The notes beneath the pieces were generated by a model that saw only the letters and a list, made by a program, of their open reading frames with translations, was not told the DNA's origin and did not search any database. Of a DNA stretch of 64,000 bases, positions 1 to 8,799 are shown piece by piece. Source of the DNA: Cellvibrionaceae bacterium (GTDB lineage Bacteria > Pseudomonadota > Gammaproteobacteria > Pseudomonadales > Cellvibrionaceae). The stretch is from the NCBI GenBank assembly GCA_024707385.1, contig JANPZW010000013.1:310001-374000 (forward strand), read 5' to 3'. The position numbers and the translations under genes are program-made. Position 1 is the first letter of the stretch; every line of letters begins with the position of its first letter.

Positions 1-78
1 CGGGGAGATATCCGCCGGACGCCAGCGCTCCGGCAGAGTCAGGCGCGACGCCGCCACCATTACTTGCCAGTTAGACAT
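1..78 (-). CDS. N-terminal fragment of an unidentified gene, last visible member of the cobalamin operon
   Basis: The minus strand reads an ATG at 78 preceded by a good ribosome site (GAGGAG, about seven bases upstream) and stays open for 26 codons to the window edge. The visible peptide begins MSNWQVMVAASRLTLPERWR. It lies 127 bases downstream of the ABC ATPase on the same strand, so it may belong to the riboswitch-controlled B12 operon. Too little is visible to name a family. The start choice is sound; the function is unknown. Confidence 0.5.
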   Translation of the reverse strand, partial: MSNWQVMVAASRLTLPERWRPADISP

Positions 79-205
79 GCTCAATCTCCTCTTCAAATCC
101 GAGCTTCCCGACAGCGGCGCATAGGGTACGTGAATCCGCCCGTTGCGGGACAGAGGCTCATGCATCGCGTTAACAATTCGGATGGCGGAAAAAATCAGCT
201 GCTCG

Positions 206-988
206 TCAAAGCAATACCAGCGGCCGGCCGGTGCGCGGGTGGTGAAACAGTTCCGCGCTGGCGCCGAACAGTAGCTGCAGCAGCTCGCTGGTGATCACCT
301 GAGTCGCCGGGCCGTCGGCCACCAGCTCACCCTTGTGCACGGCCAAGAGGCGATCGGCAAATCCCAGGGCGAGATTCAGGTCGTGCAGCACCATCAACAC
401 GGCAACGCCTTGAGCGGCGAAGTCGCGCACGGCCATCATCAGCTGCTGTTGGTGGCCGAGGTCGAGGGAGGCGGTGGGCTCGTCGAGCAGCAACAGGCGC
501 GCCGGTGCGTCTTCCCTCCGCCAGATTTGCGCCATCACCCGGGCGAGCTGGGTGCGCTGTTTTTCGCCGCCGGACAGGTGCGGGTAGAGGCGGCGGCGCA
601 GATGCGTCATGTCCATCGCGGCGAGGGCGGCGTCGACGATCTCGGCGTCCACCTGCGAGCCGGTGCTGTGAGGGCTGCGGCCCAGGGCCACCACCTCTTC
701 CACCGTAAAAGGGAAATTCAGTGCGCTCACCTGGGGCAAAACCGCAACATGCTTGGCTCGAAAAGAAAGTGACCATTCACTCTGTATTCGCCCAGCCAGA
801 TGTACCTGCCCGGTAGACGCGCGCAACTCTCCGGCGATCAGGCGTAGCAAGGTGGTTTTGCCGGCGCCGTTCGGGCCGGTAATTGCAGTGACTTCCCCCG
901 GCTGCAGCACCAGGCTCAGCTTGCGCAGACACTCCACCTGATCGAGGGTGACACTCACCTGTTGCAGTTCGAGAATCGGCCCGGCCAT
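206..988 (-). CDS. ABC transporter ATPase for cobalamin or iron complex (BtuD/HmuV type)
   Basis: A 260-residue ATPase of the FepC/BtuD/HmuV class that would energise import of a corrinoid or iron complex across the inner membrane. Visible motifs are Walker A GPNGAGKTT (residues 38-46), Q-loop Gln86, signature LSGGE (138-142), Walker B LLLLDEP (165-171) and switch His202 in LHDLN. The start overlaps nothing; the preceding permease gene ends one base upstream, so the two are translationally coupled. By sequence style it resembles heme ATPases (HmuV). The operon, however, starts with a cobalamin riboswitch and contains btuB and cobO, so a corrinoid is the likelier substrate. Substrate assignment rests on context only. 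Confidence 0.88.
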   Translation of the reverse strand: MAGPILELQQVSVTLDQVECLRKLSLVLQPGEVTAITGPNGAGKTTLLRLIAGELRASTGQVHLAGRIQSEWSLSFRAKHVAVLPQVSALNFPFTVEEVVALGRSPHSTGSQVDAEIVDAALAAMDMTHLRRRLYPHLSGGEKQRTQLARVMAQIWRREDAPARLLLLDEPTASLDLGHQQQLMMAVRDFAAQGVAVLMVLHDLNLALGFADRLLAVHKGELVADGPATQVITSELLQLLFGASAELFHHPRTGRPLVLL

Positions 989-989
989 A

Positions 990-2024
990 TCAGCTCCCTA
1001 TGCCCAGATACCGCCGCTGGCGCAGCAGGGAGATAAACACCGGCGCGCCTATAAACGCGGTGACCAGACCCACCGGCAACTCCGTAGGCGCCATCACGCT
1101 GCGGGCGAAAGTATCGGCGAGCACCAGCAGGATGGCGCCGACACAACCGCTCAGCGGCAACACGTAACGATGGTCCGGCCCCACCAGCATGCGCACCATA
1201 TGGGGCACCACCAAACCGATAAAGGCGATGGTGCCGGCGGTCGCCACCGCCACACCCATGCCCAAGGCGACACAGACAATCACCCGGCGCTGCAGACACT
1301 GCACATCCACACCCAGGTGGCGGGCTTCCGACTCACCCAATAACAGCGCATTCAGCGCCTGCCGCTGGCGCAACAGCAACGCCGCAATTCCAGTGGTCAC
1401 CACTGCCAGCAGCCCCACCCGCACAAAGTCGGCGCCGTCCAACCCGCCCATACGCCACAGGCTCATGCGCCGCAGCATGTCGTTGTCCGCCATAAATTCC
1501 AGCAAGCTGGTAAACGCGCCGGCGAGAAAGGTAAAAGCCATACCGCCGAGCAACATAGTGACGACGGATGTGCCGCTCGCGCCGCGCGCCAGGCGATACA
1601 CCAACAGCACCACCAGCAGACCGCCGGCAAAGGCGCCCAAGGAGACGAGGGACAGTCCCCACAGGCTCCACTGCACATCGCGCAATAGGACAATCGCCAC
1701 ACTCGCCCCCGCCGCCGCGCCGGCACTGACGCCGATCAGCGAAGGGTCGGCCAGGGAGTTGCGAAACAAACCCTGAGTGGCGGTGCCGCAGATGGCCAAC
1801 AAACCACCCACCAGCGCCGCCAGCAAAGTGCGCGGCAGGCGCAGCTGGCCGAGGATGAGTTGTGTCTGCGCGTCCGCCCTTCCCGTCAACCAGGCCCACA
1901 AGTCGGTGGGGGTAAAGGTGAGAGCGCCAAAACATAGAGACGCAACTACGCTGGCCAGCAAAACCAATCCCGCCGCCAGCAGCAGGACCGGCCAGATCTG
2001 GGCTATGTGATTGAGTGGGCGCAT
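990..2024 (-). CDS. FecCD-family permease of the same ABC importer (BtuC-like)
   Basis: A 344-residue polytopic inner-membrane protein. The first hydrophobic segment (about residues 10-35) is followed by the hallmark sequences of FecCD/BtuC permeases, including LRLPRTLLAALVGGLLAICG near residue 100 and the GTIAFIGLVVPHMVR stretch near residue 270. About nine or ten membrane helices are expected for the family, and the length is normal. It sits between cobO (13 bases upstream) and the ATPase (1 base downstream). No periplasmic binding protein gene is visible beside it, so BtuF must be encoded elsewhere or beyond the window edge. Cobalamin is inferred from the riboswitch and neighbours. Confidence 0.9.
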   Translation of the reverse strand: MRPLNHIAQIWPVLLLAAGLVLLASVVASLCFGALTFTPTDLWAWLTGRADAQTQLILGQLRLPRTLLAALVGGLLAICGTATQGLFRNSLADPSLIGVSAGAAAGASVAIVLLRDVQWSLWGLSLVSLGAFAGGLLVVLLVYRLARGASGTSVVTMLLGGMAFTFLAGAFTSLLEFMADNDMLRRMSLWRMGGLDGADFVRVGLLAVVTTGIAALLLRQRQALNALLLGESEARHLGVDVQCLQRRVIVCVALGMGVAVATAGTIAFIGLVVPHMVRMLVGPDHRYVLPLSGCVGAILLVLADTFARSVMAPTELPVGLVTAFIGAPVFISLLRQRRYLGIGS

Positions 2025-2037
2025 AGGCTCAGGCTCA

Positions 2038-2649
2038 TCAATAATCCACGCCCTTGCGCGCTTTGATGCCGGCGGCGAAGGCGTGTTTGATGTCTTTCAC
2101 TTCGGCGACCGTATCCATCACCTCCCGCAGGGCGCTGCCGCCGCCGCGACCGGTCACCACTACGCTCTGCTCGCGCGGGCGAGTGGTGATAGCGTCTATC
2201 ACTTTTGTTTCATCGAGATAGCTGTAAGCGAGCATATAAGTCAGCTCGTCCAGCACCACCAAATCGAAGGCGGGATCGCGCAACAGCGATTCGGCAAACG
2301 CCCAGGTTTTTTCCGCTGCGGTTATATCGGCGCTGCGATCCTGGGTGTCCCAGGTAAAACCGGTGCCCATCTGGAAAAACGCCACTTGCGGCAGCTGGTC
2401 GCGCAGAAAAATTTCCTCCCCCGACAACTGCTGCCCTTTGATGAATTGCACCACGCCGACTTTTTGCCCGTAACCCAAAGCGCGCAGCACCATGCCGAAC
2501 GCCGAGCTGGATTTACCCTTGCCGTTGCCGGTGAGCAACACCGCCACGCCGCGCTCATCGCTGGCCTGCTCGATACGGGCATCCACCACCACTTTTTGTT
2601 TTTCCATGGCGGTTTTGTGTTTTTGATTTTTGCGCGACGTGTCGGTCAT
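2038..2649 (-). CDS. cobO: Cob(I)alamin adenosyltransferase (CobO/BtuR/CobA type)
   Basis: A 203-residue cytoplasmic enzyme that transfers the adenosyl group of ATP to the cobalt of corrinoids, making coenzyme B12. The P-loop GNGKGKSS (residues 41-48) with following FGMVLRALGYG is diagnostic of the CobO/BtuR family, as are VVQFIKG, FDLVVLDE and the C-terminal DIKHAF-AGIKARKG tail. The length matches the family. It lies 41 bases downstream of btuB and directly upstream of the ABC permease. That order makes a compact uptake-and-activation unit for salvaged corrinoids under riboswitch control. Confidence 0.95.
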   Translation of the reverse strand: MTDTSRKNQKHKTAMEKQKVVVDARIEQASDERGVAVLLTGNGKGKSSSAFGMVLRALGYGQKVGVVQFIKGQQLSGEEIFLRDQLPQVAFFQMGTGFTWDTQDRSADITAAEKTWAFAESLLRDPAFDLVVLDELTYMLAYSYLDETKVIDAITTRPREQSVVVTGRGGGSALREVMDTVAEVKDIKHAFAAGIKARKGVDY

Positions 2650-2690
2650 GGGGTTTTTCCGTTGGCGGCCGTGAGGCTTTCGTCAAAAAT

Positions 2691-4528
2691 TTAAAAGCTA
2701 AAACGCGTGCCCAGATATGCAGCGCGGCGCGAGGTGTAATAACCGCGCACTTCTTGATACTCCTCATCCAACGCATTTTCCACCCGGCCAAACACTTCCC
2801 AACCCGGCACCAGAGTGTAAGTCGCACTGATATCCAGCACTTGGTAGGAATCCATCGGCTGGCGGTCCACATCCAGTACATCACCATCCCAGCGGTTATT
2901 GAGCAGCAGCACCAAACTCTCCACAGGATAGAGGTACAGAGATACATTCGCCGCTTTACCCGGCCGGTGAACACGCGGCAGATCGAGTGCCGTTTGCGTC
3001 AAATTGCGAGTAAACACCGCATCCACTTGCGCCCAGCGGGACATAGGTACAGAGAGCTGCAACTCGGCGCCTTTTGAACGGCTGCGGCCATCCGCTTGCA
3101 GATAACCGGTCCAATTTTGCATGTCGTAAATGATTTCATCTTCGATGCTTTGTTCAAACCAGGTGAGCTGCGCGCTCAAACCGCTGTCCCGGTAATATTC
3201 CAGACCTATATCGTAACCGCTGCTGGATTCTTCGATTAAATCCGCCATTGGCACAACGGCGTTACGATTGGTGGTGACCTCGTAAAGACTCGGCGCGCGG
3301 AAACCATTGCCGGCACTGGCGCGCAATTTCAACGCGCCCTCAGGACCGGCCGGCACAATATAAGCCGAGGTTACGCGCGCGCTCAGGTGTTCGCCAAAAT
3401 CTTCGTTTTCGTCATAGCGCACGCCGCCGGTAAAAAAGATGCGGTCATCCAACCCGAATTGAAATTCACCGAACATCCCCAGCTGATAGCGACTCAAATC
3501 ATCACCATCCACCACCTGCACACGCTCCATTTCCGTATCGCCGCCCACCACCAAGGCAACGCTCTCGCTGGCTTTTACCCGGCCGACATACTCCACTTTT
3601 TCAAAGAGCCTTTGGTGCCGAAGGCCAAAAGATCGCGGCTGAAATTATCCCGCTCCATGGCGCTCTGGGAAAACGCCACATGATGGGCAATAGCTCCGGC
3701 GGTGTGGTCCAGCGAGAGTTTGCCGGAGGTCTGCTCCAGAACACTGGTGCAGTCGTGAATTTTCTGAAAACTGTCGTCGTAACAGATATCGTGCTGGTTA
3801 TCCGCCTGAATATCCCGCAGCACTAATTGCACACGCAGATCCTGCGCGGGGTTCCAACCGAATTTGCCGTGCAAGGTGGTATTGGCATAACCATCGGCAT
3901 CACCGTTGATATCTTCCATCACGGAATTAAAACCGTCGGTTTGCCAATCTGCGGCGGAAAGAAACGCATCGAAGGTTTCACTGCCACCGGCGATATACGC
4001 ATTCATTTTTTGCGTGCCGTAGCGGCCGCCTTCCAGACCGATTTGTCCCTCAAGGCCGGATTGCGCTCGGCGCGTAACAATCTGCACCACGCCGCCAGCA
4101 TCGGCGCCGTAAATAAATCCCTGGGGTCCACGCAAGACTTCGATCCGTTCAATTTCGCTGCCGGTGGTGAGATTTTCCACCAGCGGCCCAACTTGCGGTG
4201 CGGTGGGATCGGACACCTCCACACCGTCGATTAATACCAAAGTGCGGAAGCCTTCTTCACCGCGAATGCGCAGCGCCGTTTGTTTGCCCGCACCACCAGC
4301 ATTGGAAACCGCAATGCCCGCCTGGGTGCGCAGCAATTGCGCCACCGTGGGATAACCGCGCAATTCGATTTCCTCCAAACCGACAACGGACACACTGGCG
4401 CCAACCTCGCGCAAGGGCGTTTCCACCCGCGAGGCGATAACAATAATTTCTTCGAGTTTTTCCTGGGCAGCCAAAGGCACGCCCGCCAGACCGCAGACAA
4501 CAGCCAGCGGCAGAGACAAATACTTCAT
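2691..4528 (-). CDS. btuB: TonB-dependent outer-membrane cobalamin receptor, frameshifted
   Basis: Two overlapping reading frames (start to about 3600, then about 3600 to 2691) together encode one receptor of about 612 residues, the size of BtuB. The N-terminus has a signal peptide ending near LAAQ, a TonB box (EEIIVIASR), then a plug domain with VLRGPQGFIYGADAGGVV. The second frame supplies the barrel and ends in aromatic-rich AAYLGTRFSF, as expected for a final outer-membrane strand. The break lies in short T and A runs at 3597-3605; one added base restores continuity (KGS-x-x-KVEYVGRVK). The cobalamin riboswitch just upstream supports the substrate. The frameshift may be a sequencing error or a recent mutation. 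Confidence 0.88.
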
Positions 4529-4659
4529 TGAATTTCCTCAAAAGCGGTTTATTAACCAAGCCATTGAGGGAGGCATCTCGGGGATGAAAGGACAGGTGCG
4601 CAAGCGATGAAAAGGCATGTCAGACAATCATTCCGGAATGGTAGCCCTCCGCTCCATTG

Positions 4660-4790
4660 ACGAACATGCTGCAGGCTGGTATCGGGCTTGTAGGCGGGAA
4701 AACCGGCCTATTTACCGTTGCGGGGGCAGCGTTGGCATTGCACCAACTTCCCATTTAATCCTGAAGGCGAACCCTCAGGGACCTAAAGCG
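4660..4790 (-). promoter_or_regulatory. Cobalamin (AdoCbl) riboswitch
   Basis: On the minus strand, about 130-260 bases upstream of btuB, the sequence carries the conserved core of a cobalamin riboswitch. In order it shows ATGGGAAGTTGGTGCAATGC, then the B12 box GCTGCCCCCGCAACGGTAA, then GCCCGATACCAGCCTGCAGC. A hairpin CCTGAGGG...CCTTCAGG precedes the core. This class represses translation or transcription of B12 uptake genes when coenzyme B12 is abundant. It should control btuB, cobO, the permease and the ATPase. Boundaries are approximate. Confidence 0.92.
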
Positions 4791-4836
4791 GGGCGGATAT
4801 TGGGGGAGCGGAGCGGGAATGTCAAACCCGCCGGTT

Positions 4837-5238
4837 TTAAAAAGCGTCCAGAATCTCCGGGCGCCATGGTTGCGGATAGCGGACCCACTGCGTTTTAACA
4901 TTCAACAACGCCAAATTCGCATAACCGGCGCGTGTCGCAAAATCAAATACCGCAAGCGGCTGCTGATTCAGCAAAAACAAAGCGCCGCATCCGCGTCGCG
5001 ACCACGCAATTTGCGCAAGCATTTTGCCGCGCGACAGATTTCCGCCGGGGGAATGTGTATAAACCTGCAATGAATCCAGCATCTGGTAGCGACCTTGGTT
5101 ATTGTCCATCACCAGGAATTTCCCACTTGCGCCATCATCCATAAAAGCCGCTTTGACATTATCTTTTGCGGTATCCAAATGGACGCTTGCGCCGGGGCTG
5201 TAATTGGCCTCGGCGGAAATCATGAATTTATTCGGCAT
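4837..5238 (-). CDS. Small DUF2251-like protein
   Basis: A 133-residue soluble protein starting at MPNKFMISAEANY. The chosen ATG at 5238 has GGAG about nine bases upstream; an alternative ATG lies five codons earlier (5253). The start overlaps the end of the upstream membrane-protein gene by about 11 bases, suggesting translational coupling. The pattern of an N-terminal DDGASGKFLVMD, central ILD/MLDSLQVY and C-terminal AVFDFATRAGYANL resembles the uncharacterised DUF2251 family; this is from memory and moderate in certainty. No signal peptide or membrane helix is seen and no function is known. It is the last gene before the riboswitch, on the same strand as btuB but upstream of it. Confidence 0.6.
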   Translation of the reverse strand: MPNKFMISAEANYSPGASVHLDTAKDNVKAAFMDDGASGKFLVMDNNQGRYQMLDSLQVYTHSPGGNLSRGKMLAQIAWSRRGCGALFLLNQQPLAVFDFATRAGYANLALLNVKTQWVRYPQPWRPEILDAF

Positions 5239-6040
5239 GGCTGGTTTCTCCATTAGAACGCACGAGGTTACGCGCTCGTATAGATTTTTGATACGCATAT
5301 TTAATAAGAAGGACGGCAGCCTGCACGCCCAACACAGCCAGAACACCTGCCAACATGGACACGGCAAAACTCATGGCAGACAGCGCCGCCAGCGCATAGA
5401 AAAACGCCAGCATACTCAGCAATCCCACCACCATCGCCTTCAGGGACTTGATCGCGTGCGCCGGCGAATGATTCCTATGGGAAAACACCGCAATTGCAGA
5501 ACCGGCAACCGGGAAAACCGTGAGCATGCCGCTGTAAGCCGGGCCGAGAATTTCCGCAAAATGGGTGATAAACAGCACCAGAAAAAAAGCAAAACCCATG
5601 CGAAAAAGAATTTCCGTTGCACCGGCAGCGGCAGCCAGCGGCTGCTTGCTTAATGCAGGAAACAACCGCAACTGAAATAACAAAACCGCCAATGCCAGCA
5701 CTGCTGTGCCGTGCAGGTTAAGCGGCAAAGCATCAATCAAAAAAGCCACCACCAGAAACAATAGGCACGCAAGCAAAAATGAGGAATACCATTGCAAGCG
5801 CAGGCAGAGCCAGGAATAGGCAAGGCAAAACGACGAAAGCGCGGCAATTCCACCGACAGTGGCCGCCGCGGTATCGCGGGCAAAGTCCAAACCGTATGCC
5901 TGATAAATAAACCACAGAATCGGCCCACCAATAACCGGCAGTCCAGATAATAAACCAGCGACACCCGCGCCCCAAATTCTGCCGCTGATGGCAATCACCC
6001 CAACCATCAGCGAAACCAACAAAATTTTGATGAACAACAC
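5228..6040 (-). CDS. Polytopic inner-membrane protein of unknown function
   Basis: A 270-residue, very hydrophobic protein with about eight predicted membrane helices. The first is MLFIKILLVSLMVGVIAISG, followed by a glycine-rich AGLLSGLPVIGGPILWF stretch. Paired halves of four helices each seem possible, with FPVAGSAIAVFSHR about two thirds through. The C-terminal tail is short and charged (YQKSIRARNLVRSNGE). The family is not recognised with confidence; the GLPVIGGP motif recalls small conserved membrane-protein families of unknown role. It lies 33 bases downstream of the cupin gene and overlaps the DUF2251-like gene, so GNAT-cupin-membrane protein-DUF2251 form one probable operon. Confidence 0.7.
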   Translation of the reverse strand: MLFIKILLVSLMVGVIAISGRIWGAGVAGLLSGLPVIGGPILWFIYQAYGLDFARDTAAATVGGIAALSSFCLAYSWLCLRLQWYSSFLLACLLFLVVAFLIDALPLNLHGTAVLALAVLLFQLRLFPALSKQPLAAAAGATEILFRMGFAFFLVLFITHFAEILGPAYSGMLTVFPVAGSAIAVFSHRNHSPAHAIKSLKAMVVGLLSMLAFFYALAALSAMSFAVSMLAGVLAVLGVQAAVLLIKYAYQKSIRARNLVRSNGETSHAE

Positions 6041-6073
6041 TCAAACCACCCAGCGGGAAAAATCGAGAAATGT

Positions 6074-6391
6074 TTAGGGGTAGAAAACCGCCAGCCAGAT
6101 GGTGGGCACATCCGGGTCCGTCCAGCGGACTTTGTGTTTGGTATGCGCGGGAATATTGACGTAGTCGCCAGCGGCCAGCTCCTGTACCGCACCATTTTCA
6201 AATTCGAGCACTGCCCGCCCCTCTACAACCAGAACCCATTCATTTTCCTCCTGGTCGTACCAACCCTGCGCAGGTGAGCTATGCCCTTGCGACACAATCC
6301 GTTCAATGCGCACCTTGTCCGTGCGAATAATATCTTCAAAGACTTCCGCATTGAGACTCAGCGGCAGCGGATGGCGGATATTGGATTTCAT
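6074..6391 (-). CDS. Single-domain cupin protein
   Basis: A 105-residue cupin. The conserved stretch WYDQEENEWVLVVEGRAVLEF (about 44-64) and the second motif AAGDYVNIPAHTKHKVRW (about 74-91) form the typical small beta-barrel. The metal ligands are partly non-canonical: the first motif has Glu-Glu in place of the classic HxH, and the second keeps two His residues. Proteins of this shape are stand-alone metal-binding or sugar-binding cupins; the substrate cannot be told. The start ATG overlaps the last codons of the upstream GNAT gene by four bases, indicating coupled translation. Confidence 0.8.
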   Translation of the reverse strand: MKSNIRHPLPLSLNAEVFEDIIRTDKVRIERIVSQGHSSPAQGWYDQEENEWVLVVEGRAVLEFENGAVQELAAGDYVNIPAHTKHKVRWTDPDVPTIWLAVFYP

Positions 6392-6900
6392 TTCAGCTCA
6401 CTCTGTAGTAGCAGGCTTTTTTCCAAAAACAGCGCTTTGCCCATGCGCGGATCGAGTTCGTAACCTTTAAAGCCAAAGGATTTATAGGCTTCGTGGGCAA
6501 TGGTATTGCCTTCCAACACTTCCAACGTCAGCTTGCAGCAGCCTAATGAGATCGCGAGGGATTCGGCGGCCTGCAGCATTTGTTTACTCAAACCGCGACC
6601 GCGATAATCGCTGGACACCACCGCATCGTGGATATTCAACAGCGGCTTGCAGGCGAAGGTACTGAAGCCTTCAATACAGGTGAGCAAACCCACCGGCACA
6701 TCCCCGGCAAAAGCCAAAATGATATGCGCGCTAGAGCGGCTTTTCAGCTCGGCGACCAGATTATCCTTGGCATATTCAGACAGCCTTTTACCGCCACCCG
6801 TAGGGTCGCGGGCGTATTCTTCCAGCAGCAGAATAAATGCAGCAGCGTGGGCAGGCAGATTGAGATCCGCAATTACGATCTGGATCAAGACGGGCTCCAA
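6388..6900 (-). CDS. GNAT family N-acetyltransferase
   Basis: A 170-residue GNAT acetyltransferase. The acetyl-CoA pyrophosphate loop is visible as DYRGRGLSKQML (about residues 98-109), preceded by the beta strand LLNIHDAVV and followed by TLEVLEGNTIAHEAYKSFGFK, a typical motif B. Length is normal for the family. The substrate is unknown. It is the first gene of a four-gene run with the cupin, membrane protein and DUF2251-like gene. A terminator for the upstream dioxygenase gene separates it from that unit. Confidence 0.85.
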   Translation of the reverse strand: MEPVLIQIVIADLNLPAHAAAFILLLEEYARDPTGGGKRLSEYAKDNLVAELKSRSSAHIILAFAGDVPVGLLTCIEGFSTFACKPLLNIHDAVVSSDYRGRGLSKQMLQAAESLAISLGCCKLTLEVLEGNTIAHEAYKSFGFKGYELDPRMGKALFLEKSLLLQSELK

Positions 6901-6907
6901 CTGGATT

Positions 6908-6936
6908 AAAAAACGGCGCTAAGGATATTAGCGCCG
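6908..6936 (-). terminator. Rho-independent terminator after the DODA-type dioxygenase gene
   Basis: On the minus strand a nine-base stem (CGGCGCTAA / TTAGCGCCG) with a short loop is followed directly by a run of six T. It lies 41 bases downstream of the dioxygenase stop codon. Confidence 0.85.
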
Positions 6937-6976
6937 CAGGATCTTTTCTACCGGATTTAGCTATATAAACGGGCAA

Positions 6977-7771
6977 TTACCACAAAATCATGCTCGACTT
7001 TTTATTCAGGATTTGCAGCTCAAACTGTCTTGAGCTGGGCGCTTGCGCGAAGCCATAACACACATGCAGCGGCACAAGATGCTCCTCACGCGGATGGCAA
7101 AAACGCGCACCGGGTGCATCCGCCCAGCGAATCAAAGCCTGCTCGCGAGCGTCTTCCGATCCCGCTGCACCACAGGTCGTCCGCAACCACTCGTCAAACG
7201 AATGATTCAAGGCTCGTGTTCCCGCCGTTTCCGGAGCAAAAAACGCCCTCATATTATGAAACGAAAAACCGGAGCCGATAAGCAGGATATTTTCATCGGC
7301 GAGGGACTGCAAAGCGCGACCAATTTTAATGTGCTGAGCGGGATCGAGAGTTTTGACGAGAGACAATTGCACGCAGGGAATATCCGCAGCGGGATAAAGA
7401 ATTGTCATAGGCACAAAAACACCGTGATCAAATCCCCGCTCCTCATCCAATACGGAATCAATGCCGGCCGCACCCAATAATTGATGTATTTTTTGGGCCA
7501 GTGGAGGGTTCCCGGCGCAGGGATAGCGAATTTCGTAAGACTCCGGCGGAAATCCATAATAGTCGTAAATCAACGGCGGATTTGCACCGGCGGTAATGGT
7601 CGGCACTGTGGCTTCCCAATGGGCGCTCACAATGACCATGGCATCCGGTTTGGGCAGCAAGGTCGCAATCTGCTGCAAACACGCAATCATTTCCTGGTGC
7701 GACTCATCGCCCAACAAAGGCATAGGTCCACCACCGTGGGAGAGGAAAAGAGCTTTGTAAGGGCTGACCAT
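6977..7771 (-). CDS. Class III extradiol dioxygenase of the DODA family
   Basis: A 264-residue cytoplasmic metal enzyme of the LigB/DODA superfamily, which cleaves catecholic rings next to a hydroxyl (the bacterial relative YgiD acts on DOPA). Visible ligands are His12 in LSHGGGPM, His51 in SAHWEA, the FDHGVFVPM motif near residue 115 and REEHLVPLHVCYG near 230. The GSGFSFHNM stretch near 165 is also a family signature. Length is normal. It is monocistronic, with a strong terminator downstream. The true substrate could be another catechol. Confidence 0.88.
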   Translation of the reverse strand: MVSPYKALFLSHGGGPMPLLGDESHQEMIACLQQIATLLPKPDAMVIVSAHWEATVPTITAGANPPLIYDYYGFPPESYEIRYPCAGNPPLAQKIHQLLGAAGIDSVLDEERGFDHGVFVPMTILYPAADIPCVQLSLVKTLDPAQHIKIGRALQSLADENILLIGSGFSFHNMRAFFAPETAGTRALNHSFDEWLRTTCGAAGSEDAREQALIRWADAPGARFCHPREEHLVPLHVCYGFAQAPSSRQFELQILNKKSSMILW

Positions 7772-7900
7772 GGGTGAAACCTCTCTAAGTTAAATTATCG
7801 CGCCGAGAATATTCGTTCGACTTTGCACAATTCCTTACAGGACTTTACACAACTCCCTACAGTTGGTTACAGCATTTCCCAAACCGCATTTCCGCAAGGG

Positions 7901-8239
7901 TTATAACAATTTTGTTCCCAGTGGCACTTGCCCGTCTGGAACGCAGAGCACCACGTCGCCATCTTCATTGTGAAAACCGGTGACCAGACACTCAGAGCGG
8001 ATCGGCCCAATCTGCTTTTTGGGAAAATTCACCACCGCCACAACCTGGCGGCCGATCAACTCTTCCGGCGTATAACGCGTGGTAATTTGCGCGCTGGATT
8101 TTCTCAGCCCAATTTCTGGCCCGAAGTCGATGTGAAGAATATAAGCCGGCTTCTTGGCCTCGGGAAACGGCTCCGCCTTGATAACGGCGCCAACCCGCAG
8201 TTCGACCTTTATAAAATCGTCCCAGGTAATCTCATTCAT
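7901..8239 (-). CDS. csaA: tRNA-binding protein CsaA/YgjH type
   Basis: A small (112-residue) oligonucleotide-binding-fold protein of the CsaA family, homologous to the anticodon-independent tRNA-binding domain of methionyl-tRNA synthetase. Typical sequences are [54 protein letters not shown] and the C-terminal SECLVTGF. Bacillus CsaA is described as having chaperone-like and export roles; the role here is inferred from family only. The start is taken at MNEITWDDF (8239); an ATG four codons upstream is possible. Confidence 0.88.
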   Translation of the reverse strand: [112 protein letters not shown]

Positions 8240-8270
8240 CAATGTATCCACAGGCTTCGCTCCATCTGCC

Positions 8271-8717
8271 TCAAAGCACTTGGCTTTCGACCCGCGCTTT
8301 TAACGCCTGGTTCATCTTTTCAAATCCCGCCTTGGTATCGCGATCCAGACTGCTGCGGAACAAACCAACCAATACACCGCTGAACCGCTCACTCTGCTGA
8401 AAGCGCACCTTCCCCTCGCCTGCGGGCTCAATCAAAAAACGATGCTCGCCATCAAAAAGGCCGGCAAAAAGAAAATGCCCCAACCAGCGCAACTCCCGCC
8501 CCGGCTCCGCGGCTAGAACCGCCGGTGAAAAACGCATCTGCTTGCCATCCTTTGGCTGGATAACAATTTCCAACCACGTCCCCTGCTCAGGCCGGCCGGC
8601 AACGGATTTGATAAAAGGGTTCCATTGCGGATAAGACGCGAAATCACACAAAGCGGCCCACACCCGCTCCGCTGACGCATTGATTTCGATTTCAGTATGC
8701 AAATGATGAATAGCCAT
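8271..8717 (-). CDS. SRPBCC (polyketide cyclase/START-like) protein
   Basis: A 148-residue protein with the START-like helix-grip fold: IEINASAERVWAALCDFASYPQWNPFIKSV at the N-terminus is the classic SRPBCC signature. The central HFLFAGLFDGEHRFLIEP segment and the C-terminal helix LDRDTKAGFEKMNQALKARVE complete the fold. Such proteins bind hydrophobic ligands in a cavity; the ligand is unknown. It lies 31 bases upstream of csaA on the same strand, so the two are probably co-transcribed. Confidence 0.82.
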   Translation of the reverse strand: MAIHHLHTEIEINASAERVWAALCDFASYPQWNPFIKSVAGRPEQGTWLEIVIQPKDGKQMRFSPAVLAAEPGRELRWLGHFLFAGLFDGEHRFLIEPAGEGKVRFQQSERFSGVLVGLFRSSLDRDTKAGFEKMNQALKARVESQVL

Positions 8718-8799
8718 GGGCTTCCTTAGTGCTTGAGGATCTATCCGAAAAGGAAGCCCGTATTATAGGCGGGAATCGTTATCCCCTGTGAGACCAATG

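Noticed and set aside
64..294. Plus-strand frame at the left edge
   Set aside because: It overlaps the start of the B12-operon partial gene and the end of the ATPase gene on the other strand, and has no ribosome site or family resemblance.
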